Notes: generated by a model not told the origin, from the sequence alone. 64,000 nt of DNA from Blastocladiella emersonii ATCC 22665 (GCA_025594325.1 JANHCV010000007.1:248001-312000); one strand, 5' to 3'; positions 1 through 10,563 are shown, numbered from the stretch's first letter. A program made the numbers and translations.

Positions 1-2869
1 CCCACGGCGGGCACACGGGCGCGTCAAAGTCAAAGAAAGTCCAGCGTCGAAGGAGCGCGACGACGCCTTCGTTGGACGCGCCTTGCGCTGTGGACACGTA
101 GGACAGGGCGGAGATGAGGCCGCACAAGTACGTCGACGTGGTGCGCGGATCGCGGCCAATGCCGACCTTGTACAGGACGACCGAGTGGATTTGGCCGAGA
201 AGTTCAAGCGTCGCTGGATCGCGAATGTCCATGCACCGGCGCAACCCCGTGATAAGCGCATTCCACATCGGTAGATTGATGCTCTGGTCGCCGTGCTCCT
301 CCATAAGCTTAAGGACACGGACCAACGCGAGCGGAACGTTAGCGCGCCCGCCAGGCACGAGAAGCGGGTCGATGCGTCGCGCAAACTCGATGAGCACCTC
401 GGGCAGCTCCTTTTCGGCGGCCTCGAGCACGCCCGAGCGCGAGTGCGGGTGCTTGCTGTCCTTGGTCCATCCGTGCAAATCATTTCGAGCACGCGGCTCG
501 GCGCTGAGAGCATCGCTCACCGCATTGAGAGTCGCCGGATCGCGGAACCGGACCGCAGCCCGCTGAAGCGCTTGGGCCACAACCGGAGACGTTCGGTACC
601 CGCGGCGAAGCATCTCGTAGTGTACGTCGAGCGCCGCATGAAGCAAATCAGCACGAAGCTCTGGCCCGGCCGTGGACGCGTTCGCAAGCGCGCTGATCAC
701 GGAATTGTAGTACCAGTCGTCGCAGAGCGCCCCTCGCTTGATCGCCCGAATGACCAAGTGTGCCTCGATGATAGCGTCGTACTGACCAAGCGCCGAGAGC
801 GCGCGAATCATGCAGTCGCAAATCTGCGAGTTCCAGTGCTTGGTGTCGTCGCCGTACTGGCCGATCAAAGCAAGCGCAGCCTCGGGATGACCCTGAGCAA
901 TATGACGATGTGCAATGAGGCTGATATTGTCGCCGTAAACAGGGAGCCCAAGTTTGGTATAGAGCGCAAGGACCCGTTCGGCATCGGCAAGGAAGAGCTT
1001 GTTAACGAGCGCATTCGAGATCCTCGCAATGCGAGCAGAAAGGAAGTCAGGAGGGCTCGGCGGCTGCAAAGTCATTGCTTCGGTACCCGGTGCGTCGCTG
1101 GAAGCAGTCGTTCCTGCACCGGAAGACTCGGGAGCTGGCAACGACGGAGGCGGTGGGGGCTGCCGGTGAGCAACAAAATCAGCAACAATTCCCTCGACGT
1201 ACTCGACCTCGGCGTCCAAGTCTTTGGCACAAAACGCAGCGTGTAAAAGCACCTCGTTCAGGTCCATGTCTGCGTACGGTCGCGAAAGCAGCCCGCAATC
1301 AACTGCTTCGTTGTGGAGAGCGCGCACTTGATTGAGCTCACCGTTTGAGGCATGGTGCGCGATGAGAACTTTGATCACGGGGTATCGAGGGACCCCAGGA
1401 AGCTGAGCAAGCCGACGAACTTCGTCGATAAGGCGCAGCTTCCCGCAGACGCTAATGACGGCGACAATGGCATCGATGGGCGCCCACGCCGGGTCGATGA
1501 GCGAAGCAAGAAAGATGGCATCTGTGTGCTCGACGTCGCGCCGCGAAGCACCGACGCAAAGGGCAGTTAAAGCGTCTGCATGGTCAAAGAAAAGATCGTG
1601 GATCCGCGGGATGCGCTCGAGTCCTCGCAAAAGGTCGCGTAGTCCCTGGCACAACAGCAGGCGCGAGTCCTCGACCTTGGACTTGATACTTGATAATGCA
1701 ACAAGCAACGCGAGAAGCGGCTCGAGTGACTTGGGCGAAAACGGGTCAATCGCGTTCCAGTTGATTTCGGAAATTGCGTTCCGGAACATTGTCGCGTCAC
1801 CCGCAAGGACGGAAGCTTCGGCGCGCGGGATCGGATCAAGCTTTGCGCGCTCTGCCGCCTGTTCAGCGGCGAGCTTACGCGCAGCTTCCTGCTCGGCAAG
1901 TTTCCGAGCCGCCGCTTCCTCTTCCGCGCGCTTCTGGGCAGCTGCAGCTTCCGCAGCCGCAGCCTCGGCCGCAGCCTTCGCCTCCGCCTCGGCAAGCTTT
2001 TTGGCCTTGCGCTTGGCACGCTTCCTTGCAGCACGCTCCTCGAGAGCAAGTCGCTTAGCCTCGGCCGCCTCGGCCGACGAGCGAATTTTGGCTGCGGTTT
2101 CGCGCTCGACATCAGCCGCAGTCTTGATCACGGTTTGGGGAGTCGATGTAACCTTTTCCGTCGCTGAAGCATCGGCAGCGGCCGCCGCAGCGGCCTTGGC
2201 CTCGGCACGTCGCATGCGCTTCCGCGCGGATTTGCTGAGAGCGGGTGTCGGAGCCTCGGGAGAATCGAGATCGGGTTTGGGAGCTGAGGGCGAAGCGAGA
2301 CTGGGATTGGGAGCCAGAGAGGAAGCAGTGTCGACCGCTGGCTCGGCAGCAAGCTTGGACTTTTTCTTTTTCTTCGCCTTGGGTTTCGCAGCTGGCTCGG
2401 CAGAAGACGAAGAAGTCTTGGCTGTCAGTGAAGCAAGACCGTTCATCGGCACAGCGGAATCGGGCGCCGACGAAGTTAGAGGGTCAGCGGGAGCAGGAGC
2501 GACCAAGCCGTCAGCCGGCTCGGGTGCTGAGTTGACCTTCGGTTTTTTCTTCTTCTTCTTCTTTTTTGGCGTAGAGGCCAGATCGCCGGTAGCTCCGACG
2601 ACATCCGAGGAAGCAGAAGGTGCGCCGATGATCCATCGGACATGAGGAACCGGCCCAGGGAGCGGCGGCCTGCTGGCCGAATCGACCGGTTCCTGATCAG
2701 AAGCTGACGAGAGAGGCTTCGGAGGCTTCACCGCAGCGGCAGGCGACGAACGAACAAACTCCAAAGCCGCCGAACCGGGTCCGCTCTGAGAAGACATGGC
2801 GGCGACCCGCGGGATCTGGGCGATTCGGCCTCGCCTGACAAATGCAGCAAGTCGTAACATCGAATACAT
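1..2869 (-). CDS. Mitochondrial PPR-like repeat protein, type A (3' end beyond window)
   Basis: An open frame runs uninterrupted from ATG 2869 to base 1 (at least 956 codons), so the C-terminus lies outside the window. The start MYSMLRLAAF plus an Arg-rich stretch looks like a mitochondrial presequence. A low-complexity Lys/Ala region follows, including a run of seven Lys near 2545-2570 and a long Ala/Glu/Lys helix (about residues 230-345). Helical repeat pairs of PPR-like character come next, then the family signature ending in CPPW at the very edge. It is collinear with the 1051-residue gene at 47901-51056, so about 100 residues are missing here. Upstream DNA is also conserved with that copy. 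Role inferred: organellar RNA binding or expression. PPR assignment is by pattern, not by search. Confidence 0.8.
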   Translation of the reverse strand, partial: MYSMLRLAAFVRRGRIAQIPRVAAMSSQSGPGSAALEFVRSSPAAAVKPPKPLSSASDQEPVDSASRPPLPGPVPHVRWIIGAPSASSDVVGATGDLASTPKKKKKKKKPKVNSAPEPADGLVAPAPADPLTSSAPDSAVPMNGLASLTAKTSSSSAEPAAKPKAKKKKKSKLAAEPAVDTASSLAPNPSLASPSAPKPDLDSPEAPTPALSKSARKRMRRAEAKAAAAAAADASATEKVTSTPQTVIKTAADVERETAAKIRSSAEAAEAKRLALEERAARKRAKRKAKKLAEAEAKAAAEAAAAEAAAAQKRAEEEAAARKLAEQEAARKLAAEQAAERAKLDPIPRAEASVLAGDATMFRNAISEINWNAIDPFSPKSLEPLLALLVALSSIKSKVEDSRLLLCQGLRDLLRGLERIPRIHDLFFDHADALTALCVGASRRDVEHTDAIFLASLIDPAWAPIDAIVAVISVCGKLRLIDEVRRLAQLPGVPRYPVIKVLIAHHASNGELNQVRALHNEAVDCGLLSRPYADMDLNEVLLHAAFCAKDLDAEVEYVEGIVADFVAHRQPPPPPSLPAPESSGAGTTASSDAPGTEAMTLQPPSPPDFLSARIARISNALVNKLFLADAERVLALYTKLGLPVYGDNISLIAHRHIAQGHPEAALALIGQYGDDTKHWNSQICDCMIRALSALGQYDAIIEAHLVIRAIKRGALCDDWYYNSVISALANASTAGPELRADLLHAALDVHYEMLRRGYRTSPVVAQALQRAAVRFRDPATLNAVSDALSAEPRARNDLHGWTKDSKHPHSRSGVLEAAEKELPEVLIEFARRIDPLLVPGGRANVPLALVRVLKLMEEHGDQSINLPMWNALITGLRRCMDIRDPATLELLGQIHSVVLYKVGIGRDPRTTSTYLCGLISALSYVSTAQGASNEGVVALLRRWTFFDFDAPVCPPW

Positions 2870-3076
2870 GGCAGGGTGTGTGCAGGTCTACATGTGCGGG
2901 GAGCGCGAGTGCGCCCAAGTTGATCGAGCGGAGTTGTGCTACGCCGCTCACGTGAGATAAGCGCCGATCACTTACCACGCGATCCTGCGAGGCCGTACGC
3001 GTTATTAATCGAATATTCAGCAAGCTAGAGTTATGAGGGTATCGAAAAATATTTATGAACAAACACGCGGCACCAC
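2870..3076 (-). promoter_or_regulatory. Type A promoter and leader, shared with the right-hand copy
   Basis: The 207 bp between the type B stop and the type A start contain AAGTGATCGGCGC, then a CACGTGAG box about 15 nt on, then GATCAACT, then GCACATGTAGACC and CACACCCTGCC just before the ATG. All these blocks recur in the same order in 47693-47900 before the paralogue. A TATA-like AT-rich stretch sits near 3030-3060. Confidence 0.55.
2888..2893 (-). promoter_or_regulatory. Start-stop upstream ORF (ATG-TAG) of type A gene
   Basis: An ATG followed directly by TAG lies 24 nt before the main ATG at 2869. The same element at the same distance precedes the paralogue at 47901. A start-stop element can stall ribosomes and lower translation of the main frame; that role is inference. 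Confidence 0.5.
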
Positions 3077-4933
3077 CTAGGAGCCCGCCTCGACTTTGCG
3101 CCTCAGGGCCTTGAACTGCTTTGTCTTTAGCAACGGTGTAAGCTCCCGCCTGTGCGCTCGGATCATGCTCCCAAAAGTTTGGACCAGTTTCGCGTCAGGG
3201 GGATCCCTAGCCCGCTCACGGTACTCGGTCGCGCACTTGAGCGCGAGCTGGCCATCGCCAAGGCGGATCGCGGCCTCCGCAAGCGAGGTCCACAGGTTCG
3301 TATGCGTGAGCGCAGCCAGGTCACCGCGATTTGGTCCGCCTGCGAGGATCTCCTTGACCAGTCGCTGAAGCAAATCGTGTCGACCGGCGAACCCGATTGA
3401 GTCAGCAGCGACTGTGAGAGTTCGCGGCTGCCACATGGCATTGACCTGGTCCCGGCGGCCCGCTTTTGATGCGTCACCGTGCCACGGGTCGTCTTTGCCG
3501 ACCCAAGGTGGGCAGACCGACACCTCCCTGTCAAAGAAGATCCAACGGTTCAATAGGGCGATGATCGGATCGCAGTTCGCGCTGCGCTCAGACAAGATGT
3601 GTGACAAGGCCATGAGAAGATTGGTGAGGTAGATGCGAGTGGCCCGTAGGTCCCGCCCGAGTCCAGCCTGAGAAACGACCGTCGCGTGAACTTGACTCAA
3701 GAGTTCGAGAGTCGTAGGGTCTGTCCTGGACATACGCCGATGAATCGCTGTGACCAGCGCCGACCAATGGAAGAGCGACAGCTTCCGCGGGCCGTACTGC
3801 TTCAGAATATCATGCATAAGCGCGTACGCGAGGTAAATGTCGTCGCGAGTGCCCGACTCAAGGAGTGGTTTGACTTCGGCGGCAAAGGTTTCGTGCGCTG
3901 TCAGGGAACCTGTTTTGAGAGCCGTCACATGGCTGGATTTGAAGGCAAGAGGCATTGGCATCAGTTGAGTTATGCTGCTCACAACGGCCAAGAGCGCTGG
4001 ATCATTGACCTTGGCCGCAGCTCGCTTCAGGGCCACGGCGGCCATGACGGACAAGGAAAAGACTGCAGTGCGCATGTCGGCGTGAACCGCGAGCGCGTTG
4101 CTGAGCAACAAGCTGCACGCGGGATCCTCCGCCATCGATGCGTTTGAGAGCAGGCTGACGACCGTGTTGTAGTATTGCGCGTCCAGCGACACCTCGGATT
4201 TGACTAGCTCGCGATGGCACGTTTCAATGGCGCCTGGGATTCCTTTGTCCGCCAAAGCTTGAGCAAAGAAGGTATATGCAAGCGCGGGCCGATCTTGTAG
4301 GGTACGCGAAAAGGCGTGCCAAATGGGCTGCTGCCAGTGGGCTTCCCCGTAGGTGCAGATGCGAAAGCCCACGCTGCTGGCGGTGTTGGGTGGGGCATAC
4401 GTGAAGAAGACAACAAGAAGGCTCGTTGCTTTGGTAAGCCGACGGTCCGACACGAGCGCAGTCACGAGGCGCAAAACACGGGCAGGAATACGTGATGTAT
4501 ACTCGGGACTCGTGGTGAGAGTGGGCCAAAACGGTTCCTGCAGCGCGGTGGTCAAAATACGGGCTTCCTCGGCGGCGTTTCCCGCTTGATACACGGCGTC
4601 AAGCAGAAGCTCCCAGAAATCGGCGTCGGTAAAATTGGAGAACATGGCGCGGCTGTCATGGCCGAGCCGCAGCTTTTGTGCTTCGGGGTTGAGCGCGCGA
4701 ACTTCCTCGAGCTGTCCGTCATCTGCCCAAATCCGGGCGCGCTTGCGAAGCTCTTCAATTTGAGGCACAAAGGTAGGAGCGGGAATAAATCGGCGATCAT
4801 CTTCCGTCAAGTTGAGGTTGAGCTCGCCAGCCGCGCCGTTTCCGAGGCCCGCTGAAACGCGAAAGGCGCGGCGTGCCGGAGCACAAGCGCGTAACCGAAC
4901 GACATTTGCAGCAAGTCGCAGCATCGTATTCAT
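3077..4933 (-). CDS. Mitochondrial PPR-like repeat protein, type B, intact
   Basis: An uninterrupted 618-codon frame. The start MNTMLRLAANVVRLRAC is nearly identical to the copy at 45807 and reads as an amphipathic, Arg-containing mitochondrial presequence. The body is helical-repeat; YYNTVVSLLSNAS is PPR-like. The C-terminal family signature is complete: VCPPWV, PWHGD, MWQPRTLTVAADSIGFAGR, a GGPNRGDLAALTHTN block, LAEAAIRLGDGQLALKC, and a final VEAGS. It lies 207 bp before the type A gene and 194 bp after the type C gene, all on the minus strand. A six-codon upstream ORF overlaps the start. This is the only intact type B copy of the three in the window. Function inferred: mitochondrial RNA processing or translation. 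Confidence 0.8.
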   Translation of the reverse strand: MNTMLRLAANVVRLRACAPARRAFRVSAGLGNGAAGELNLNLTEDDRRFIPAPTFVPQIEELRKRARIWADDGQLEEVRALNPEAQKLRLGHDSRAMFSNFTDADFWELLLDAVYQAGNAAEEARILTTALQEPFWPTLTTSPEYTSRIPARVLRLVTALVSDRRLTKATSLLVVFFTYAPPNTASSVGFRICTYGEAHWQQPIWHAFSRTLQDRPALAYTFFAQALADKGIPGAIETCHRELVKSEVSLDAQYYNTVVSLLSNASMAEDPACSLLLSNALAVHADMRTAVFSLSVMAAVALKRAAAKVNDPALLAVVSSITQLMPMPLAFKSSHVTALKTGSLTAHETFAAEVKPLLESGTRDDIYLAYALMHDILKQYGPRKLSLFHWSALVTAIHRRMSRTDPTTLELLSQVHATVVSQAGLGRDLRATRIYLTNLLMALSHILSERSANCDPIIALLNRWIFFDREVSVCPPWVGKDDPWHGDASKAGRRDQVNAMWQPRTLTVAADSIGFAGRHDLLQRLVKEILAGGPNRGDLAALTHTNLWTSLAEAAIRLGDGQLALKCATEYRERARDPPDAKLVQTFGSMIRAHRRELTPLLKTKQFKALRRKVEAGS

Positions 4934-4950
4934 GGAAGTGAGTGCTTCAT
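4930..4950 (-). promoter_or_regulatory. Upstream ORF MKHSLP overlapping the type B start (ATGA)
   Basis: ATG at 4950 opens a six-codon ORF (MKHSLP) whose TGA stop overlaps the main ATG as ATGA. Both other type B paralogues carry the same length and overlap with the peptide MKRSLP. This arrangement suits termination-reinitiation; that role is inferred. Confidence 0.6.
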
Positions 4951-5127
4951 GGGAGTCGGCGGGAGGGAGAGCAAGGCGAGCGCGCCGTTCATCTCAAAAC
5001 GCCACCCGAAGCGCCGCCGACACGGCTTGGACGCGCTCGCTCTCGCCACTCCCTCGGCCCTCCTACTCTCTTCTGGAAGGGGACAAGACCGATTCCAAGA
5101 AGATATCGTTACACTCGAGCGTCTATT

Positions 5128-7419
5128 CTATATCGTCGCCTCGACCGACGTCCCCGCGGCCGCCTCGACCTGTCGCTTGACCGCCGCGTACCTCGGGTCG
5201 CGGAGGACCCACGCGAGCTCGGGCTTGTGGACTTCGACCATGGTGTGCACGGTGCGGACCATCTTGAGGTCAGGCTGCGCGCCGGCCTTCTCGCGGAACT
5301 CGCTGATACACGCCAGCGCGAGCTCGCCATCCTCCAACCGTATCGCCGCCTCGGCGAGCGACGTCCACACGTTGGCGTTGGTGATGATGCGCGGGTTAAG
5401 CTTGAGCGGGCCGCCGGCGCGGATCCCTGCCACGAGGCGGCCGAGCAGCGCGCGGTCGCCCGCGTACCCGACCGAGTCGGCGGCGACGGCGAGGGACTGG
5501 TGGGTCCACAGGATTAGCATGAAGGCGTTGCGGCCGGACTCGGCCGTGATCCCGTCAAAGGCGTGCCACGGCTCGGCGTCGTGGACCCACGGCGGGCACG
5601 CGGGCACGTCCGTGTTGCCGAACAGCCACCGGCGGAGCAGCGCGACGACGACGACGGTGTTCGACTCTGCGCGGCTCTGTGCCGACACGACGTGCGAGAC
5701 GGCGGTGATGAGCCCCGTGATATACGTCGCGGACGCCTTGGCGTCGCGGCCGAGCCCGACGCGGAACACGACCGCCGAGTGGATCTGTCCCAACAAGTCG
5801 AGCGTCTGCGGGTCGGCCTTGTCCATGTGGCGGTGCAGCGCCGTGACGATGGCACACCAGCGCGACAGCGGGAGGGACTCGGCGCCGTGGGTGTCGATGA
5901 TGGCGATCGTGTGGACCAGCGCCGTCGAGACGGACCCGGCGTGCAGCAGCGGCTCGACGGCGCGGTCAAACTCGGCCACGGCTTCGGGGACCGTGTGCGC
6001 AACACCCGTAACGCGCGGCGGGCCGGCGTGCGCGACGGCGCCGCGGACGGCCGCCTGGACTTCTGGGTCGCCGACGCGGGTGGCGGCGCGGCGCAGCGTC
6101 GACGCCGTGATCGCGTCGGGCGTGTGCCCGTCCGCGACCATGTCCTCGCACACGTCAATGGCGTGGAGGATCAGGTCGGGCTGCGGCGAGACGTCGTCGG
6201 ACCCGACGGCGGCGTTGGCGAGGGCGATCACGGTCGCCTCGTATGTCCACGCGTCGCACAGGTTGGTGCCGCGAAACGTCGCGTAGGTCTCGAGGACGGC
6301 GTCGGGCAGGTCCTTTGCAGCGAGTGCGGCGATCAGGGCGTTGACGACGCGCGGCGACCAGTGGTCGGCCTGCGCGGCGTACCGCTGGATGAGGGCGAGT
6401 GCGGCGTCGGGCAGCTCGTTGGCCGTGTACTTTTTCGCAATGTAGCTGAGGCACATCGAGTTGACGGGCCTGCCGAGTTTGCCGAGGAGCGCGAGCACCT
6501 GCTCGGCCTCGTGCAGGTACAGGCGGTCGGCGAGCGCGGTGACGGCGCGCGGGATCCACTCGAGCAGGTATTTGGGCGGCGGCGACACGTTGCCGTCGTC
6601 GCACGCGTCCTCGGCCATGGTCTCGAGCAGGCGCGCGAGGGTCTCGATCTCGCCCGCGGCGTGCGCGGCGCGGAGCAGCGCGTTGTTGAAGTTGGGGTCG
6701 GCGAGGTGGTACTCGAGCGCGCCGCTCTCGACGGCCTCCATGTTAAGCCGCTGCACGCCCGCGAGGTCGCCCGCGTACGACAAGATCTCGGCGCGCATGC
6801 ACAGGGTGATGACGGGCGGGACGCCCTTGATCTTGCCGAGCGCGACCACGTCGTCGGTGCGGCGCGCCTGCACGCACACGCGCATCGTGGCGACGATCGC
6901 GGTCAGCGGCGCCCACGCCGGGTCAATGAGCGGCAAGAGCAGCGGCGCCGCGCGTTCGCCCAACCGCCGCCTCGCTGCGCCGACGCACAGGCCGATGAGG
7001 GCGTCGCGGTTCTGGAACAGCGTGTCCGAGACGCGCGGGACGCGGGCGAGCCCGGCGAGGAGCGCGACGAGCCCGTCGTCCCACTCGGCGCGCGGGTCGT
7101 CCGAGTGCGCGGGGACGGTGCGCAGGGCGGCGCAGAAGTTGGTTAGCGCTACGTCGCCCTGCACCGCCGCGGCGGTCTCGGCGGCATCCCACGGGACGGC
7201 GGCGACGGCCGCGTGGAACCCGGCGGCGTCGGCGCTCACAACGCACGCGCGGTGGTGTGCGAGGCTGTGCAGGGGCCCGCGCGCGCGCTTCGTTGTTGCC
7301 GTCGCGAGCGGGCGCACGACGAGACGCGTCCGTGTTGCCGCCGCCGCCGCGGGTCTCAGCGCGTGCGCGGCGCACCGTGGCAGCCGCGCGAGTGCAGCGA
7401 GTCGCCGCAACGTGTACAT
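5128..7419 (-). CDS. Mitochondrial PPR-like repeat protein, type C
   Basis: A 763-residue frame starting MYTLRRLAALARLPRC. An in-frame ATG at 7500 exists, but the 7419 start matches the family N-terminus and the CACCCTGCC-ATG context of type A genes. It lacks the long Ala/Lys helix of type A but aligns through the rest: PAWAPLTAIVATMRVC, the repeat core, then ACPPWVHDAEPWHAF, LAVAADSVGYAGD, TNANVWTSLAEAAIRLEDG. Helical PPR-like repeats span about residues 150-480. Codon third positions are far more GC-rich than in types A and B, so it has diverged longer or is expressed differently. An upstream ATG at 7433 opens an overlapping out-of-frame ORF. Likely mitochondrial, by its presequence. Confidence 0.8.
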   Translation of the reverse strand: MYTLRRLAALARLPRCAAHALRPAAAAATRTRLVVRPLATATTKRARGPLHSLAHHRACVVSADAAGFHAAVAAVPWDAAETAAAVQGDVALTNFCAALRTVPAHSDDPRAEWDDGLVALLAGLARVPRVSDTLFQNRDALIGLCVGAARRRLGERAAPLLLPLIDPAWAPLTAIVATMRVCVQARRTDDVVALGKIKGVPPVITLCMRAEILSYAGDLAGVQRLNMEAVESGALEYHLADPNFNNALLRAAHAAGEIETLARLLETMAEDACDDGNVSPPPKYLLEWIPRAVTALADRLYLHEAEQVLALLGKLGRPVNSMCLSYIAKKYTANELPDAALALIQRYAAQADHWSPRVVNALIAALAAKDLPDAVLETYATFRGTNLCDAWTYEATVIALANAAVGSDDVSPQPDLILHAIDVCEDMVADGHTPDAITASTLRRAATRVGDPEVQAAVRGAVAHAGPPRVTGVAHTVPEAVAEFDRAVEPLLHAGSVSTALVHTIAIIDTHGAESLPLSRWCAIVTALHRHMDKADPQTLDLLGQIHSAVVFRVGLGRDAKASATYITGLITAVSHVVSAQSRAESNTVVVVALLRRWLFGNTDVPACPPWVHDAEPWHAFDGITAESGRNAFMLILWTHQSLAVAADSVGYAGDRALLGRLVAGIRAGGPLKLNPRIITNANVWTSLAEAAIRLEDGELALACISEFREKAGAQPDLKMVRTVHTMVEVHKPELAWVLRDPRYAAVKRQVEAAAGTSVEATI

Positions 7420-8098
7420 GGCAGGGTGGTCATGGATGGAGCAGCGGTGCCCGCCGTCGCGGTGGTGAGATGCGCGTCCGCTCGGCGATCGGCCAAGCAT
7501 CCCCTGAGAGCCGCACGTGGAGGGCGGCGACGCGACTTGACTCGTCTTCGCATCGGCGGCCGGCGCGTCGGCTCGCTCTCTCCCTCAAGTGCGTCGATTT
7601 GGATGTAAGCTCATGGACAGTCTGCCGATGCGAGCGCAAGACTGCGGTCCCGCAGCGGACAGATGGCGGCGGCAGCGGTCGCCCCTATGAATTCTCGGCC
7701 CCATGCGCGCTGCCGTGCCCGCGTGCGCGTTTCCGGCACCGCGGGTGGTGCAGTGCACGCCCACGTTCTTCACGGCGGGCGGCCAGTTGAGCGGACAGTG
7801 CGAGCGGACAGCCGGGATGATGAAGGCGCGCACACGCGGGCGGGGGCCTGGGCGGGGGCGACCTAGACAGCAGCTCGACAGTCCACCTGCCCCGTGAGGG
7901 AAGCCATCGCGTCGTCCTGCGCCTCGGTCGCGCGCTGGGCCACCCGCCCCTCGACATGCCAGCAGGCCCCGCCCGCCCCGCGCGGCCGCACCGTGGCGCG
8001 GGCCGCCCCGTTATATACCGCGACCTGCCCACGCCTTGGACGCTCGTCGGACGCTGCCCCCGCGCTACCGCCGCTGCACCGCTGCACCGCAACTCGCC
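7420..8098. other. Divergent intergenic region
   Basis: 679 bp between the type C gene (minus) and the gene at 8099 (plus), so it should hold both promoters. I see no credible ORF. The part before 8099 contains TTATATACC at about 8011-8019, a plausible TATA box roughly 85 bp before that start. Confidence 0.5.
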
Positions 8099-10394
8099 AT
8101 GTCGACACCCACGGAGCACAGCGGCGCCGCCGCCCCCTATCCCCCGACGCTGCCGCTGATCGGCGCCGCGCCCACGGACACGGACCCGCGCGCCAACCAG
8201 ACCATCGACAACCTCGGCCAGCTCGTCGCGCAGCTGGGCGACCCCGCTCCTGCCCCGCCCTTCTACTCCTACGACCAGCACCAGTACTATCTCGGCCAGA
8301 CCCACCAGCATGTCGGTTCCGGCTACATGACGCCCGAGATGGTCGCCATGGCAATGCTCCCGAACCAGTAGTACGTCATCCCGACACGCTTTGGGATATG
8401 GCGGGCCAGGTTCCTAACCCATTTCTCCCGCTTCGTAGCCCGACCCACGCCGTGTCGCCCATGATCGCGCCGCTCCCGAGCCCGCAGCCCTCGCCCGTGC
8501 TCGCGCGGCGCGTTCTCGCCGGCCCCGTGGCTGCTGCCGCGCCCGTGCTCGACCCGAACGCCCTGCTCCCGACCATCGCCAACGCCGCAGACTGCCTGGG
8601 CGCCAAGTCGGAGCTGCTGCACGACCAGACCATGGTCTTGTACTTCAAGACGTCGCCCGGATGGCCGCGCCGCCTGCAGAACGGCAGCCTGCGCCTGCCC
8701 ATCGTGACCTCGCGCGTTCCCGCGTCGCTGACCCCGCCGCCCGCGACGCTGCGCCGCAACTGGGTCGTCAAGCTCGCCATCGAGAACCAGAACCAGGGCG
8801 TCGCGGCTCCGGGTAACGCCGACGGCGTCGCCTCGGGCACGATTGACCTCGACTACGACGACAACCTCAAGGCTTACACGACCACGATCGCGGTCAGCGA
8901 GAAGTGGGAGTTTGTTCTCCGCAACGGCAAGCGCAAGATGTCCGACAACGAGTACTTTTCGATGCACGTCTTCCTCGGCGACGAGCAGGTCACCATCGGC
9001 GGCACCTTCCCGTCGCGCATCCGCGTCAAGTCGTACAAGAACGACGAGGCGCAGCGCAACCTCACCAAGGAGCGCAAGACCGCCAAGAAGCGCGGCGCGC
9101 CGATCGGTGCCGACGGCGACGACGCGAGCGGCGGGTCCGAGGGCTCGGCTTCGTCATCGTCATTGTCGTCCGACGACACGTCCAGCGCGGGATCGGCGGT
9201 CGGCGCGCCGTCGGCCAAACGGCCGCGTCGTTCGACTCGGGTCGCTGCTGCCGCCGCGGCTGCTGCTGCTGCGGCTACGGTCATGGTCGACGACAGCAGC
9301 GACCCGGGCTCGCCGCCGCTCGCGTCGCCGCTCGCCGGGACCGCCGGCTCGCCCGTCTTCGTCCCCGATACTCCGTTCGAGATGTTCATGCCGTTCCTCC
9401 CTCCTCCTCCGCCGCCGCCGTCCGACCTCGGCGCGCGCGTGCTCGACCACATGCGGCACTCGCTCGACCCGCTGCCGTCGTACCTCGCGGCCCAGCTCGA
9501 GGACGGCCCCGCGGCGGTTTCGGACCCCGAGACGGCGCACATGTTCGTGGTCCTCGTCGAGCGCCACTTCAACCCGCGCGAGTCGCGGTGGCAGCCCGCT
9601 GACGTGGTCCGCGTGCTCGCGGTCCTGCTCCGCCGGCGCAACTGGTTCGATCAGCGTACGTATCGTGGGAGCGGGTGGCGCAGTTCCCCAGATCGGCAAC
9701 TCACGTCTCCCGCTTTCCTGCTGTAGATCTGTGGCACGACGTCCCACACGCGTTCCCGTACCCGCTGCACCGCCTCGCGCACGCGTCGGCCGGATACCCG
9801 GACCTCGTTCACGCCGTCGTCGGCCTGCTGTGCACCGGCACCGCGCTCGACTTCACAGTCTCCGCGCCCGCGTTGCCGCTTCACCACCCGCACCATCACG
9901 CGCCGCCGCCGCCGTCGTGGCCGCCCGCCACGCCCGCCGACTGGCTCAAGCGCGTGTTCCGCCCCGCGGCCGAGGTGTTCGCGTCGGCGCACGCCGCGCT
10001 GCCCGCGCCCGTCGTCGCGAACTCGGCCGTCGTCGACTTCCGCCCGATCCACACGGCCGCGGCCGTCGGGAACACGGCGTTCCTCGTCGCGCACGCGCGG
10101 CACGCCGAGCCGTGCGTCACGTTCTCGGCGTCGCAGCGCGTCGACGCGGGCAACGTGTTCCACATCCTGTGCCGCATGGCGGTCGCGACCGGGTCGCTGG
10201 TCGACCTCGACGCAGTGTGGAACGCGGCGCAGGGCAACGACCGCGTGCGTGAGGTCGCTGAGACGGCGCTCGAGCAGTGCGACCGGTTCCGGTACTCGCC
10301 CGCGGACGTCGCGGCCGGCGACGCGCGCGTCGTCGAGTGGGTCAAGCGGCGCGCGTGCTCCGTGCTGTTCAACGACTTCATCGTCCCCGAGTAG
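8099..10394 (+). CDS. Unrecognised nuclear-type protein with beta-rich block and basic patches
   Basis: Three exons: 8099-8370, 8439-9655 and 9727-10394 (718 residues). Both introns are GTACGT to GTAG (68 and 71 bp); the first has a CTAAC branch-like site and joins TA|C, and the second joins C|AT. Residues about 160-320 form a beta-rich block (WVVKLAIENQNQG, KWEFVLRNGKRK, HVFLGDEQVTIGG, SRIRVKSYKN) followed by basic stretches (KERKTAKKRG, AKRPRRSTR), a Ser/Asp-rich run and a poly-Ala tract. This composition suggests a nuclear, possibly DNA-binding, protein resembling immunoglobulin-fold transcription factors. I cannot name the family. The last exon is a compact predicted helical domain. The 3' end faces the gene at 10564-13539. 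Confidence 0.75.
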
Positions 10395-10563
10395 GCGGCG
10401 GCGGCGGATGGCGCGCTGGTCGTCGCGCGAGCAAGTTACCCAGGAAGTGAGTGAGAGCTAAGTTATTATGAAAGAGTAGACCGGCGCCCGAGGCAAGAAA
10501 GTGTAAGATAATGATGTTGTGTGTGATTGATACCAGACGATATTCTGTTCATGCCGATCATCA

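Noticed and set aside
293-2645. Two long plus-strand ORFs (317 and 396 codons) at the left edge
   Set aside because: They overlap the type A gene on the other strand, whose frame is supported by protein-level match to the copy at 47901; the Ser/Ala-rich ORF is the complement of its Ala/Lys helix.
7420-7500. N-terminal extension of the type C gene to ATG 7500
   Set aside because: The 7419 start matches the presequence and ATG context of all paralogues; the extension is His/Arg/Gly-rich and not shared.
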